Below are positions 35,750 to 44,631 of a stretch of 64,000 bases of DNA, piece after piece. Origin of the DNA: Allobosea sp035944375 (GTDB lineage: Bacteria > Pseudomonadota > Alphaproteobacteria > Rhizobiales > Beijerinckiaceae); NCBI RefSeq assembly GCF_035944375.1, contig NZ_DASZBE010000043.1; one strand, written 5' to 3'. The notes under the pieces are model-generated. The model had not been told where the DNA came from and did not search any database. It saw only the letters and a program-made list of their open reading frames with translations. Within the stretch, counting starts at the first letter, position 1, and each line of letters starts with the position of its first letter. The position numbers and the translations under genes are program-made.

Positions 35750-36817
35750 TCAGCTCGCCTTCAGGAGGGGCGCCTGCAGCAGCGGCGCCTGGGCGAAGCC
35801 CGGGCCGGGGCCGTATTGCAGGCAGCGCGCCCTCTGGCCGCCCTCGAGCGCGATCAGTTCCGGCTGGAGGGAGAGGCAGGGCTCGCGGGCGGCGTAGCAG
35901 CGCGGCGCGAAGGGGCAGCCGGCGGGAAGATCGGTGAGATCGGGTGGGGAGCCGGGGATCGGGTCGAGCGACGCGCCGCGCATGTCGGCGTGGATCGTCG
36001 AGTTCATCAGCCCCTGGGTGTAGGGGTGGCGCGGCGCATCCATCACCTGCTCGACCGAGCCGGTCTCGACGAATTTGCCCGCATACATCACCGCGATGCT
36101 GTCGGCGACCTCGCAGGCGACGCCGAGGTCATGGGTGACGAAGATCGTCGCCATGCCGAGTTCGCGCTGCAGTTCGCGCAGCAGCAGCAGGATCTGGATC
36201 TGCACGGTGGCGTCGAGCGCCGTCGTCGGCTCGTCGGCGAGCAGGAGCTTGGGCTTGCAGGCCAGCGCCAGCGCGATCATGCCGCGCTGGCGCAAGCCGC
36301 CCGACAATTCGTGCGGATAGGCAGCGAGCCGGCGCTTCGCCGAGGGCACCTGGACGAGTTCGAGCAGTTCCAGCGCCCGTTTCTCAGCGTCGCGGAAGGA
36401 GATGCCCTCGTGATAGACCAGCGTCTCGGCGATCTGCTGGCCGATGGTGAAGACCGGGTCGAGCGCCGTCATCGGCTCTTGGAAGATCATCGAGATCAGG
36501 CCGCCGCGGATGCGGCGCAGCTGATTCTCGCCGAGCGCGAGCACGTCCGTGCCGTCGACGGTGATGCGCCCGCCGATCTGGGCCGTCGGCGGAAAAAGCC
36601 GCATCAGCGCCCGCAGCGTGACGCTCTTGCCCGAGCCGGATTCGCCGAGCACGCACATCGACGAGCCGCGATCGAGCGTGAAGGAGACGCCGTTGACGAC
36701 GGCGATGTCGAGATCGCGCCCGGTGAACCGGACGGTGAGATCCTCGACCTCGACCAGAGGAGCGCGGGTGGCGGCAGCCGCCGTCGCGGCCGTGGGAAGG
36801 GGGGAGGTCTGGGTCAA
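35750..36817 (-). CDS. Opp/Dpp-type ABC transporter ATP-binding protein (OppD-like)
   Basis: 355 aa. Walker A GESGSGKS, signature LSGGLRQRGMIALAL, Walker B LLLADEPTTALD, and the C-terminal oligopeptide-transporter region with three Cys (CPFAPRCYAAREPC) that may hold an iron-sulfur cluster. The only suitable start is a TTG at 36817, which overlaps the upstream stop (TTGA), so translation is coupled. It pairs with the OppF-like ATPase upstream. Confidence 0.9.
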   Translation of the reverse strand: MTQTSPLPTAATAAAATRAPLVEVEDLTVRFTGRDLDIAVVNGVSFTLDRGSSMCVLGESGSGKSVTLRALMRLFPPTAQIGGRITVDGTDVLALGENQLRRIRGGLISMIFQEPMTALDPVFTIGQQIAETLVYHEGISFRDAEKRALELLELVQVPSAKRRLAAYPHELSGGLRQRGMIALALACKPKLLLADEPTTALDATVQIQILLLLRELQRELGMATIFVTHDLGVACEVADSIAVMYAGKFVETGSVEQVMDAPRHPYTQGLMNSTIHADMRGASLDPIPGSPPDLTDLPAGCPFAPRCYAAREPCLSLQPELIALEGGQRARCLQYGPGPGFAQAPLLQAPLLKAS

Positions 36818-37914
36818 TGCACCGCTCCCTCGCTTGGCGCCGCGCTGTGGCCGGAGCCCGGGCGGTGTGCGTGACAGGCGACCGGATGCGCCTCGCCCCC
36901 CTTGAGGCTGCCCAGCAGCGGTACCGTGTCGGAACAGACCGGCTCGGCGATCGGGCAGCGGGTCCGGAAGCGGCAGCCGCTGGGCGGGTTGATCGGGTTG
37001 GGCGGGTCGCCCGACAGGGGCGGCTTGCTCATCCGCCGGCGCGGATCCATCGACGGGCGCGAGGAGAGCAGGGCGCGGGTGTAGGGATGCTTGGGCGCGC
37101 GATAGATCTCGTCGACCGGGCCGACCTCGACCGCCTTGCCGAGATACATCACCAGCACGCGGTCGCTCATGTACTGGATCACGTTGAGGTCGTGCGAGAT
37201 GAAGATGTAGGTCAGCTCGAGATTGCGCTTGAGCTCCTGCAGCAGGTTGAGCACCTGCGCCTCGACCGATTTGTCGAGCGCCGAGACGGCCTCGTCGAGG
37301 ATCAGCAGCCGCGGCCCCATGGTGAGAGCGCGGGCGATGTTGACGCGCTGGCGCTGGCCACCGGAGAGCTCGTGCGGATAGCGCTGGGCGAACATGTCCG
37401 GCGTCAGCCCGACCATGCGCAGCATGCTGGCGGCGCGGGTCTTGGCGTCCTTGACCGCGGTGCCCTGCGCGATCAGGCCGAAGGCGATCGAATCCTCGAT
37501 CGTCATGCGCGGGTTCAGCGAGGAATAGGAATCCTGGAAGACCATCTGCATCTGCCGGCGCAGGTCGCGCACCGAGAGTCCGCGCAGCGCCCCGACCGCC
37601 TCGCCGTCGAAGATGATCTGGCCGGCATCGGGCGTCATCAGATGCATCAGCAGCCGCGCCGTCGTCGACTTGCCGCAGCCGGACTCGCCGACGATGCCGA
37701 GCGTCTCGCCCTTGTCGACGACGAGATCGACGCCGTCGACCGCCTGCACCCAAGCCTGCGGCCGACCGAGCAGGCCGCCGCGGATGGGAAAGTGCTTCTT
37801 CAGGCCCTCGACGATGAGGAGCGGCTGGGCGGGCCCGCCGCGGTCGCGCGGGTCGGGATCGCTGGGAACCGAGGTCATCACGGCTCCGCGCGGGGAAGTG
37901 GGAACGGCGCTCAT
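36814..37914 (-). CDS. Opp/Dpp-type ABC transporter ATP-binding protein (OppF-like)
   Basis: 366 aa. Opens with LLIVEGLKKHFPIRGG, the OppF-type start. Walker A GESGCGKST, signature LSGGQRQRVNIARAL, Walker B LLILDEAVSALD (Ala for the usual Pro), and C-terminal FRTRCPIAEPVCSD. ATG 37914 lies ten bases after the permease stop; an inner ATG at 37878 is also possible. Second ATPase of the importer. Confidence 0.9.
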   Translation of the reverse strand: MSAVPTSPRGAVMTSVPSDPDPRDRGGPAQPLLIVEGLKKHFPIRGGLLGRPQAWVQAVDGVDLVVDKGETLGIVGESGCGKSTTARLLMHLMTPDAGQIIFDGEAVGALRGLSVRDLRRQMQMVFQDSYSSLNPRMTIEDSIAFGLIAQGTAVKDAKTRAASMLRMVGLTPDMFAQRYPHELSGGQRQRVNIARALTMGPRLLILDEAVSALDKSVEAQVLNLLQELKRNLELTYIFISHDLNVIQYMSDRVLVMYLGKAVEVGPVDEIYRAPKHPYTRALLSSRPSMDPRRRMSKPPLSGDPPNPINPPSGCRFRTRCPIAEPVCSDTVPLLGSLKGGEAHPVACHAHRPGSGHSAAPSEGAVH

Positions 37915-37924
37915 CGCGGGGACC

Positions 37925-38824
37925 TCACTGCTTGACGTCCATGGCGCTGCGCAGGCCATCGCTCATCAGGTTGAAACACATCGAGGTGACGAAGATCATC
38001 GCGCCGGGGATGATCGCGTTGAGCGGGGCGACGTAGATCGCCTGGCGCAGCGTGTTCAGCATCAGCCCCCATTCCGGCTCGGGCGGCGTGATGCCGAGGC
38101 CGAGGAAGGACAGCCCCGAGGCGAGCACGATCGAGACGCTGATCAGGCTGGAGGCGTAGCTCAGGATCGGCCCCGTGACGTTGGGCACGACATGGGCGGT
38201 GACGATCCGCCAGTTCGCGGCGCCGGTCGCGCGCGCCGCCTCGACGAAATCCTGCGCCCGCATCTGGGTCGCGACGCTTTCGGCGACACGGGCGATGGGC
38301 GGGATGAAGACCAGCGTCAGCGACAGGATGGTGTTGCCGATGCCCGCGCCCAGCACACCGGAGATCGCGACCGCGAGCAGCACGGACGGGAAGGCGTAGA
38401 AGACGTCGATCACCCGCATGATCAGCATGTTGACGGCGCCGCCGACATAGCCGGCGATCACCCCCAGCGCCCCGCCGATCAGCGTTGCCAGCAGGACGGG
38501 CGTGAAGCCGGTGAAGAGCGAGAGCCGGCCGCCATAGATCAGCCGCGAGAGCAGGTCGCGCCCGAGCTCGTCGGTGCCGAGCCAGTGGCGCGCATCGCCG
38601 GGCGCGATCAGCCGCCGCGCCATGCTGGTGCGGTAGGGGTCGTGCGGGGCGATCAGCGGCGCGAAGATCGCCGCCAGGATGATCAGCATCAGCACGCCAA
38701 AGCAGATCATCGTGAAGCGGTCCTGCAGCAGCCGGCGCAGCACGTTGCGCCAGAAGCTGCGGGTGGCCGGACGCTTGCCCTTGAAGGGAGCGGCTCCGGC
38801 GACGGCGATGGCTGGCTGCGACAT
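37925..38824 (-). CDS. Opp/Dpp-type ABC transporter permease (DppC-like)
   Basis: 299 aa with an N-terminal cytoplasmic segment, then six membrane helices. The family signatures are LGTDELGRDLLSRLIYGGR and the EAA loop VEAARATGAANWRIVTAHVVPN. It is typical of DppC/OppC. The start at 38824 lies 11 bases after dppB-like gene. It forms the channel with the DppB-like protein. Confidence 0.92.
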   Translation of the reverse strand: MSQPAIAVAGAAPFKGKRPATRSFWRNVLRRLLQDRFTMICFGVLMLIILAAIFAPLIAPHDPYRTSMARRLIAPGDARHWLGTDELGRDLLSRLIYGGRLSLFTGFTPVLLATLIGGALGVIAGYVGGAVNMLIMRVIDVFYAFPSVLLAVAISGVLGAGIGNTILSLTLVFIPPIARVAESVATQMRAQDFVEAARATGAANWRIVTAHVVPNVTGPILSYASSLISVSIVLASGLSFLGLGITPPEPEWGLMLNTLRQAIYVAPLNAIIPGAMIFVTSMCFNLMSDGLRSAMDVKQ

Positions 38825-38835
38825 GGCTTGTCCCC

Positions 38836-39789
38836 TCAGGCGCGCTTGATGCGCGGGTCGACCGCGGTCTGCAGGATGTCGACGAGCAGGTTGATCAGGA
38901 CGAAGAACATCGCCAGCACGAGGATCGTGCCCTGCAGCATCGGCAGGTCGCGGGTGAAGATGGCGTTGTTCAGAAGGAAGCCGGTGCCCGGCCAGGAGAA
39001 CACCGTCTCGACCAGGATCGAGCCGCCGAGCAGTTGCGCGAGCTGCAGCCCCATCACCGCCAGCACGGCCGGCAGCGCGTTCTTGACGACATGGACGAAG
39101 ACGCGCCGTCCGGGCAGGCCCTTGGCGTAGAGCGTCTGCATGTAGTCCTGCTTGCGCACCTCGGCGACGGTGCCGCGCACCGAGCGGGCGATGATGCCGG
39201 CGGGAATGACCGAGAGCGTCAGCGCCGGCAGGATGAGATATTGCAGGCTGTCCCAGCCGAAGCCGAAGGAGCCTGACCCGCCTTCGCCCATGCCGGTGGC
39301 GGGCAGCAGGTTGAGGTTGACCGCGAAGACCACGATCAGGACCATGCCGAGCCAGTAATGCGGGATCGACACGCCGGTGATCGACACCGCGGTGACCGCG
39401 CGGTCGGTCGGTGTCCCCGCGACATAGCCGGAGACGACTCCGAAGGCGCAGCCGAGCAGGAAACCGAAGGTCACCGCCGCTGCCGCCAGCGTCAGCGTGT
39501 TGGCGATCGCCGGCAGCACCTCGGAGAGCACCGGCCGGCGCGTCATGATCGAGGTGCCGAAATCCCCGGTGACGACATGGCCGAGCCATTTCAGATACTG
39601 CACCGGCAGCGGCCGGTCGAAGCCATAGGCGGTGCGGATCTGCGCAACCGTCTCCGGCGAGGCTCCCTCGGGAATGATCGAGCTCAGCGGGTCCCCCGGT
39701 GCCAGATGGATCAGCGCGAAGCAGACCAGCGAGACGCCGATCGCGATCGGGACCGTGTAGAGTATGCGCCGCAGCACATAGATGAGCAT
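38836..39789 (-). CDS. Opp/Dpp-type ABC transporter permease (DppB-like)
   Basis: 317 aa with six membrane helices. N-terminal MLIYVLRRILYTVPIAIGVS, the DppB motif HLAPGDP, and the EAA loop KQDYMQTLYAKGLPGRRVFV. The C-terminus VDILQTAVDPRIKRA is canonical. It follows the binding-protein gene after 60 bases and completes a full importer. Confidence 0.92.
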   Translation of the reverse strand: MLIYVLRRILYTVPIAIGVSLVCFALIHLAPGDPLSSIIPEGASPETVAQIRTAYGFDRPLPVQYLKWLGHVVTGDFGTSIMTRRPVLSEVLPAIANTLTLAAAAVTFGFLLGCAFGVVSGYVAGTPTDRAVTAVSITGVSIPHYWLGMVLIVVFAVNLNLLPATGMGEGGSGSFGFGWDSLQYLILPALTLSVIPAGIIARSVRGTVAEVRKQDYMQTLYAKGLPGRRVFVHVVKNALPAVLAVMGLQLAQLLGGSILVETVFSWPGTGFLLNNAIFTRDLPMLQGTILVLAMFFVLINLLVDILQTAVDPRIKRA

Positions 39790-39849
39790 GGCAGACCTCC
39801 GTTGCGGCCGGTATCGGGACGGCGGGCCGCCGTCCCGAGAGGCGCGGCG

Positions 39850-41475
39850 CTATTCCACCGAGACCGGGGTCAGGTCCTGGAACCAGCTCTGGGCCTGGAC
39901 GAAGCCCTTGACGTTGGGCCGCATCGCGCGCGGGTTGAGGTCGTGGACGACCCAGATCCACATCGCCTCGTCGACGAGGCGTGTGTGCAGCTCCGCGAGG
40001 ATCTTGTTCTGCTCGGCCGCGTCGAAGGCCGCCTTCGCCTTGAGAGCGAGCTCGTCGGCCTTGGCGTCCTTGTAGTCGCCCCAGTTAAAGCCGACGGGGA
40101 CGCGGGCGAAGGAGCCGGCCGCAGCGATCAGGCCGATATCGGGGTCCCAGTAGGCCCAGGAGTTGTTGATGCCGTGCCGGCCCTTGTTCTCGGGGGCGTC
40201 GGCGCCCAGCCGGCGGCGGGTGCGCAGCGCCTCCCAGTCCATCACCTCGAACTCCATGTCGATGCCGACATCCTTGAAGTTCTCCTTGATGAACTCGTTC
40301 ATCGGCAGCGGCTGCATCTGCCCGGAGCCCGACGGCGAGATGATCACCTTGACCTTGACCGGCTTGTCGGGGCCGTAGCCGGCTTCCTTCAGCAGCGCCT
40401 TGGCTTGGGCGGGGTCGTATTTGATCTGGAAAGTCGGCTTGCCGAACCAGGGGTGCTTGTCGTCGACCATGCCCTTGGCCGGTACCGCCAGCCCGCCGAG
40501 CATCTTGGCGATCCCCTCGCGGTCGATTGCGAGATTGGCCGCCTTGCGGATGCGGATGTCCTTGAACGGCGAGTCGTCGAGGAAGGAGAGCTGGTAGGGC
40601 CAGATATGGGGATAGAGATTGGTGACGATCTGCATCTTCTGCTGCTTGAGCCGGGGCACCGAGTCCGGCGGCGGCGCCTCGATCCAGTCGACCTGGCCCG
40701 AGAGCAGGGCGGCGACGCGGGTGTTGGCGTCGGGCATCGGCAGCAGGATCAGCCGCTCCGACTTGGTGATGCGGGTCTTGTCCCAGTGGTTGGGGTTGCG
40801 GACGAGTTCGGCACGCTCGCGCGGCTTGAAGGATTCCAGCATCCAGGGGCCGGTCCCCGACGGCTTCTCGGCGAATTTCGCCCAGTCCTTGCCGAGCTCC
40901 TCCCAGCGCTTGGGGCTCGACATGAACAGGCTGGCGAGGTTGTAGGGCAGCACGGCGTCGACCCGCTTGGTGGTGATCTCGACCGTCCAGTCGTCGATCT
41001 TTCGCCAGCTCGCGATCGGCGCGAAATAGGAAGCCGCCTGGTTCGCCTGGCTCTGGTCGAACTGCGGCGACTCCTTCTTCATCAGCTTGTCGAGGTTCCA
41101 CACCACCGCATCGGCGTTGAACTCCGAGCCGTCATGGAACGTGACGCCCTTGCGCAGGGTGAAGGTCCAGATCTTCTGATCCGCCGGATTGACCACCCAG
41201 CTCTCCGCCAGCGCGGGAATGATCTGCGCGGCCTTGTCGGATTTGGAGAGGTCCCAGCGCGTCAGCCCGTCATAGAGCGTGATGCCCATGAAGCGGATGC
41301 CTTCGCCGCCCTGGCTCGGCTGGCCCGTGGTGAGGGGAATGTCGCCGGCGGTCATCGCGACGCGCAGCACCCCCGGCTTGCCTTGCGCCCAGGCTCTGTC
41401 GTGCTGGGCGCTCATCATGGTCAACGCCGTCAGCGATGCCGCCGACAGGAGGCGCAGAAACGAACGTCTGGTCAT
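39850..41475 (-). CDS. Family 5 ABC solute-binding protein (Opp/Dpp type)
   Basis: 541 aa periplasmic protein. A Tat signal (TRRSFLRLLSAASLTALT) ends near AWAQG. Family motifs are LYDGLTRWD, PALAESW and the signature-type WTFTLRKGVTFHDGSEFNADAVV. Family 5 proteins bind peptides, opines, nickel chelates and other amides. Tat export rather than Sec is worth noting. It heads the transporter part of the operon, 119 bases after the AtzG-like gene; a secondary promoter in that gap is possible. Confidence 0.92.
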   Translation of the reverse strand: MTRRSFLRLLSAASLTALTMMSAQHDRAWAQGKPGVLRVAMTAGDIPLTTGQPSQGGEGIRFMGITLYDGLTRWDLSKSDKAAQIIPALAESWVVNPADQKIWTFTLRKGVTFHDGSEFNADAVVWNLDKLMKKESPQFDQSQANQAASYFAPIASWRKIDDWTVEITTKRVDAVLPYNLASLFMSSPKRWEELGKDWAKFAEKPSGTGPWMLESFKPRERAELVRNPNHWDKTRITKSERLILLPMPDANTRVAALLSGQVDWIEAPPPDSVPRLKQQKMQIVTNLYPHIWPYQLSFLDDSPFKDIRIRKAANLAIDREGIAKMLGGLAVPAKGMVDDKHPWFGKPTFQIKYDPAQAKALLKEAGYGPDKPVKVKVIISPSGSGQMQPLPMNEFIKENFKDVGIDMEFEVMDWEALRTRRRLGADAPENKGRHGINNSWAYWDPDIGLIAAAGSFARVPVGFNWGDYKDAKADELALKAKAAFDAAEQNKILAELHTRLVDEAMWIWVVHDLNPRAMRPNVKGFVQAQSWFQDLTPVSVE

Positions 41476-41594
41476 GGATGAAACCCTTCCCCAAAAAGTC
41501 CTCGAGATGTCCCCTCGCGTCGTCTCCCGGTGGTCGGCGGCCTTGGCGGCCGCTCTTTGTGCTCGTCGGTGCGCGACGGCGGATGGCAGCGGGC

Positions 41595-41822
41595 TCAGGC
41601 GCCGCTCGCAGGCATGAATTTCCGCGGGTCGAAGACATGGGCGGGCTCGTCGGCCCGGTCGCGGCCACGACGCAGCCGCATCAGCATCGGCTCGACATTG
41701 CCCCAGGCCACGACCAGCTCCTCGAAGAGGTCGGGCGGCAGGTCGAGGCCTGCGTTCCTGGCGAGAACCGCGATCTCCTCGCGGCTGGCGGGGGCGGGCG
41801 GCACGGTCCTTTTCGCGGTCAT
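41595..41822 (-). CDS. AtzG-like (GatC-type) small amidase subunit
   Basis: 75 aa. The central helices (REEIAVLARNAGLDLPPD, LFEELVVAWGNVEPML) and the tail ADEPAHVFDPRKF match the plan of AtzG/DUF4089 proteins, the GatC-like partners of 1-carboxybiuret hydrolase AtzE. It lies 12 bases after the AtzE-like amidase gene, the same pairing as atzE-atzG. Expected to bind the surface of the amidase and stabilise it. Confidence 0.82.
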   Translation of the reverse strand: MTAKRTVPPAPASREEIAVLARNAGLDLPPDLFEELVVAWGNVEPMLMRLRRGRDRADEPAHVFDPRKFMPASGA

Positions 41823-41834
41823 CGGCTTCTCCCG

Positions 41835-43253
41835 TCAGGCGAGGTCGGGTGTGGCGAGATGCCAGTCGGTGGCGCGCTGATAGGCGTCGCCGGCGCGCAG
41901 CACCGTCGCCTCGTCGAAGGGGCGCCCGCCGAACTGGAGCGACAGCGGCAACCCGCCGGCCGAGAATCCGCAGGGCACATTCAGCGCCGGCATGCCGGTG
42001 AGGCTGAAGGGCATGGTGACGAGCTGGCGCTTCTTGAAGAAGTCGACGCCCTCGGGATCGGCGGGGTCGGCCGGAGCGAGCCAGCCGGCGGTGACGAAGA
42101 GGTCGAAGCGGCCGAACTGCGCCATCATCCGGCTGGCGAGTTCGGCCCGCCAGCGCATCGCCTGGACATAGTCCTCGGCCCGCACCAGCCCGCCGGCGAT
42201 GACGCGGCTGCGCAGCAGCTTGCCGAAATCCTGCGGCCGCGTGCGCATGTCCTTCTCATGGACGCTGAACAGCTCAGCGATCGAGATCGTCGTCTTCGCG
42301 TCGACATAGTCGCGCAGCGGATCGAGCGTGACCGGCTCGACGATCGCCCCGAGGTCGCGCAGCACCGCGACCGCCGCATCCACGGCGGCGACGACCTCTT
42401 CCGTCGCGTCCGCCTCGTACCAGTGCCGCACCAGCCCGATCCGCAGGCCCTTGATCGAGCCCGTCAGCGCGGCGAGATAATCCGGCACCGGCTCGTCGAT
42501 CGAACCCGGGTCGCGCGGGTCGTAGCCGGCGCAGGCCCCGAGCATGATCGCGCAGTCCTCGGCCGTGCGGGTCATCGGCCCGCAATGGTCGAGCGAATAG
42601 GTGTTGGGGTGGACGCCGCGCCGGCTGATGCGGCCATAGGTCGGCTTCAATCCGGTGATGCCGCACATCGCGGCGGGCCAGCGCACCGAGCCGCCGGTGT
42701 CGGTGCCGATCGCGGCCGGAACGAAACGGGCGCCGACGGCCGCCCCCGAGCCCGACGAGGAGCCGCCCGGCAGATAGTCGCGGTTCCACGGATTGCGCGC
42801 CGGCGGCCAGGGCAGGTCCCAGGACGGGCCGCCAATGGCGAACTCGAAGGTCGCGGTCTTGCCGATCAGGATGCCGCCCGCCGCCTCGAGCTTGCTGGCG
42901 ACGGTCGCGCTCTCCGTCGGGAAGCGATCGACGAAGATTTTCGAATGGGAAGAGGACAGGACGCCGGCGGTGTCGACATTGTCCTTCAGCGCGAAGGGAA
43001 TGCCGTGGAACGGTCCGCGATCGATCCCCTCCGCCAGCTCCCGCGCCGCGATCTTCGCCTGTGCCAGCGCCGTCTCGGCGCAGACCGTGATGAAGCTGTT
43101 GAGACGCCCGTCATAGCGGGCGATCCGGTCGAGGCAGGTCTGGGTCAGCGCGACGGGGGAGACGTCGCCGGAGCGCATCAACCGCCCCAGCTCCAAGACG
43201 CTGAGATCCACGAGATCCGTGGTCGCGACCGGCTCGGCTTCGATGACGGACAT
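41835..43253 (-). CDS. AtzE-like amidase
   Basis: 472 aa amidase-signature enzyme. Lys in GIPFALKDNVDTAG, cis-Ser in GGSSSGSGAAVGA, nucleophilic Ser in TDTGGSVRWPAAMCG; triad intact. Together with the AtzG-like gene behind it, it most resembles AtzE (1-carboxybiuret hydrolase) systems, but AtzE-type enzymes are broadly annotated and the true substrate is unknown. First gene of the long minus-strand operon. AAGGAG lies about 6 bases before the ATG, and a GCATGC palindrome sits 25 bases upstream of the start. Confidence 0.85.
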   Translation of the reverse strand: MSVIEAEPVATTDLVDLSVLELGRLMRSGDVSPVALTQTCLDRIARYDGRLNSFITVCAETALAQAKIAARELAEGIDRGPFHGIPFALKDNVDTAGVLSSSHSKIFVDRFPTESATVASKLEAAGGILIGKTATFEFAIGGPSWDLPWPPARNPWNRDYLPGGSSSGSGAAVGARFVPAAIGTDTGGSVRWPAAMCGITGLKPTYGRISRRGVHPNTYSLDHCGPMTRTAEDCAIMLGACAGYDPRDPGSIDEPVPDYLAALTGSIKGLRIGLVRHWYEADATEEVVAAVDAAVAVLRDLGAIVEPVTLDPLRDYVDAKTTISIAELFSVHEKDMRTRPQDFGKLLRSRVIAGGLVRAEDYVQAMRWRAELASRMMAQFGRFDLFVTAGWLAPADPADPEGVDFFKKRQLVTMPFSLTGMPALNVPCGFSAGGLPLSLQFGGRPFDEATVLRAGDAYQRATDWHLATPDLA

Positions 43254-43277
43254 GCGCTTCTCCTTCGATCTGCCGGT

Positions 43278-43289
43278 ATTGCATGCAAT
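43278..43289. promoter_or_regulatory. GCATGC-centred palindrome upstream of the amidase operon
   Basis: ATTGCATGCAAT is a perfect 12-bp palindrome 25 bases before the first amidase start. Related palindromes precede 44632 and 52557. The size and symmetry fit a GntR-family (FCD) dimer; the regulator at 43732 is the natural candidate. Confidence 0.65.
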
Positions 43290-43731
43290 GTAGGCGTCGA
43301 TCGGGAGCCCGATTCACCCCCGTTTCCTGTCTCTCAGCAAGCGACATGCCAACCAATCCAGCGGTCGCCGGACGCGGTGAGGGATCTGGTTGCCGCCTCG
43401 GGAAAATCAGATAAGCGATGGAATTTATTCGATTTAATGCTTGTATATCTCGATTGAGGAGTCCGTGGCTCCGGTCGCGGCGCGGTTTCGATCGCAGGTG
43501 CGGCCGACAAATCCCGGTTGACGCGACACTGTGCTCAATCGAGAGCCAGCGAAGCGATCCGCAGATGGGCAGGTCTTGGAGAGAGGTGTCGAATATCGTA
43601 ACAAGATAAACATCTTAGAGGATACTTTCTTCGTTTTCGATTTTTGCATAAATTGTGTACAAAGAGCGGCGATCCGGAGTTGACCTGGTTTGGTAGGCCC
43701 GGATTGCACAAGACGGAGGGCAGACGGCGAC
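43290..43731. promoter_or_regulatory. AT-rich divergent promoter region
   Basis: About 440 bases without genes between the amidase operon and the GntR gene. It is clearly richer in A and T than the surrounding DNA, especially 43415-43460 and 43600-43665. It includes an imperfect TTGTGTACAA dyad at 43653-43662, a possible autoregulatory site. Specific -35/-10 pairs could not be fixed. Confidence 0.45.
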
Positions 43732-44442
43732 ATGGTCACACGAACGGAATCGGTCACCCGGCGCCTGCGCGAGGCGGTTCTTGGCGGCGCCTATATGCCC
43801 GGCGGGCGGTTGAACGAGATGGCGCTGGCGGAGGCCATGCAGGTGTCGCGCACGCCGGTGCGGGCGGCGCTGGGCGCGCTCTTCGCCGAGGGTCTGCTCG
43901 ATTACGAGCCCAATTGCGGCTATGTCGTCCGCCGCCTTTCGCTCGACGAGGCGGTCCACATCTACACGGTGCGGGCGACGCTCGAGGGGCTGGCGGCCCG
44001 TCTGGCGGCCGAGACCGGGCTGGCCGATGCCGCGCGCGCGCGCTTTCGCGAGACGCTCGACGAAATGGAGCGGCTGGTCGCCGGCGACAACTGGGGCGAT
44101 GCCGAGCAGCAGCGTTGGGGCGACCTCAACATCGCCTTCCACGGCCAGATCATCGCGGCCTCCGGCAATGGCTACCTCGCCAATTCGATCCAGCGGACGC
44201 GCACCCTGCCGCTGCTGACCGAATCCGGCGTCCGGACCTTCCTCGCCGAGCGCGCCGTCGTCTGGTGGGATCGCGCGGCCTATCGCCGTTCGCAGGACGA
44301 TCACCTCGACCTGGGCGAGGCCATCCTGGCGCGGCAGGGCGGGCGAGCCGAGGCTTTGATGCGCGAGCATGTCGAACGCGCCGGCCGGCTGATCGGGCGC
44401 AAGCTCGCCAACCGCACCGAGGCGGCGCTGGCGCTGTCATGA
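43732..44442 (+). CDS. GntR family regulator, FCD type
   Basis: 236 aa. N-terminal winged helix (RRLREAVLGGAYMPGGRLNE, VSRTPVRAALGALFAEGLL) is followed by an all-helical FCD ligand-binding domain whose metal-type His and Asp positions appear in AFHGQIIAASGNGY and RSQDDHLDLGEAI. ATG 43732 follows GGAGGG. It sits divergently from the amidase operon and just before the cytosine-deaminase-like gene, so it probably controls both, most likely as a repressor released by a pathway acid. Confidence 0.9.
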   Translation: MVTRTESVTRRLREAVLGGAYMPGGRLNEMALAEAMQVSRTPVRAALGALFAEGLLDYEPNCGYVVRRLSLDEAVHIYTVRATLEGLAARLAAETGLADAARARFRETLDEMERLVAGDNWGDAEQQRWGDLNIAFHGQIIAASGNGYLANSIQRTRTLPLLTESGVRTFLAERAVVWWDRAAYRRSQDDHLDLGEAILARQGGRAEALMREHVERAGRLIGRKLANRTEAALALS

Positions 44443-44538
44443 GCATCGCAGGAGGTCCGTGTCAGGGCAGAGCGTCCTCGCACGAGCGGCCGGATCGATC
44501 CCGCCATCCTGGCGCCGGCCGCGTGGTTGCCTCGGCTG

Positions 44539-44573
44539 GATGCATGCCATAGCTAGGATGAACTGCATGCAAT
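44539..44573. promoter_or_regulatory. Two GCATGC-centred sites upstream of the cytosine deaminase-like gene
   Basis: GATGCATGCCAT (44539-44550) and ACTGCATGCAAT (44562-44573) have centres 23 bases apart, about two helical turns. The second matches the palindromes at 43278 and 52620 closely. They lie 59-93 bases before the start at 44632. Confidence 0.6.
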
Positions 44574-44631
44574 CGAGCGCTCGGCCGCGGGGCCAGGCGC
44601 CGATTTGGACCTGATCCAGTACGAGGTCACG

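Noticed and set aside
43653..43662. TTGTGTACAA as a firm GntR autoregulatory site
   Set aside because: The dyad is imperfect and occurs once; mentioned only as a possibility within the intergenic region.
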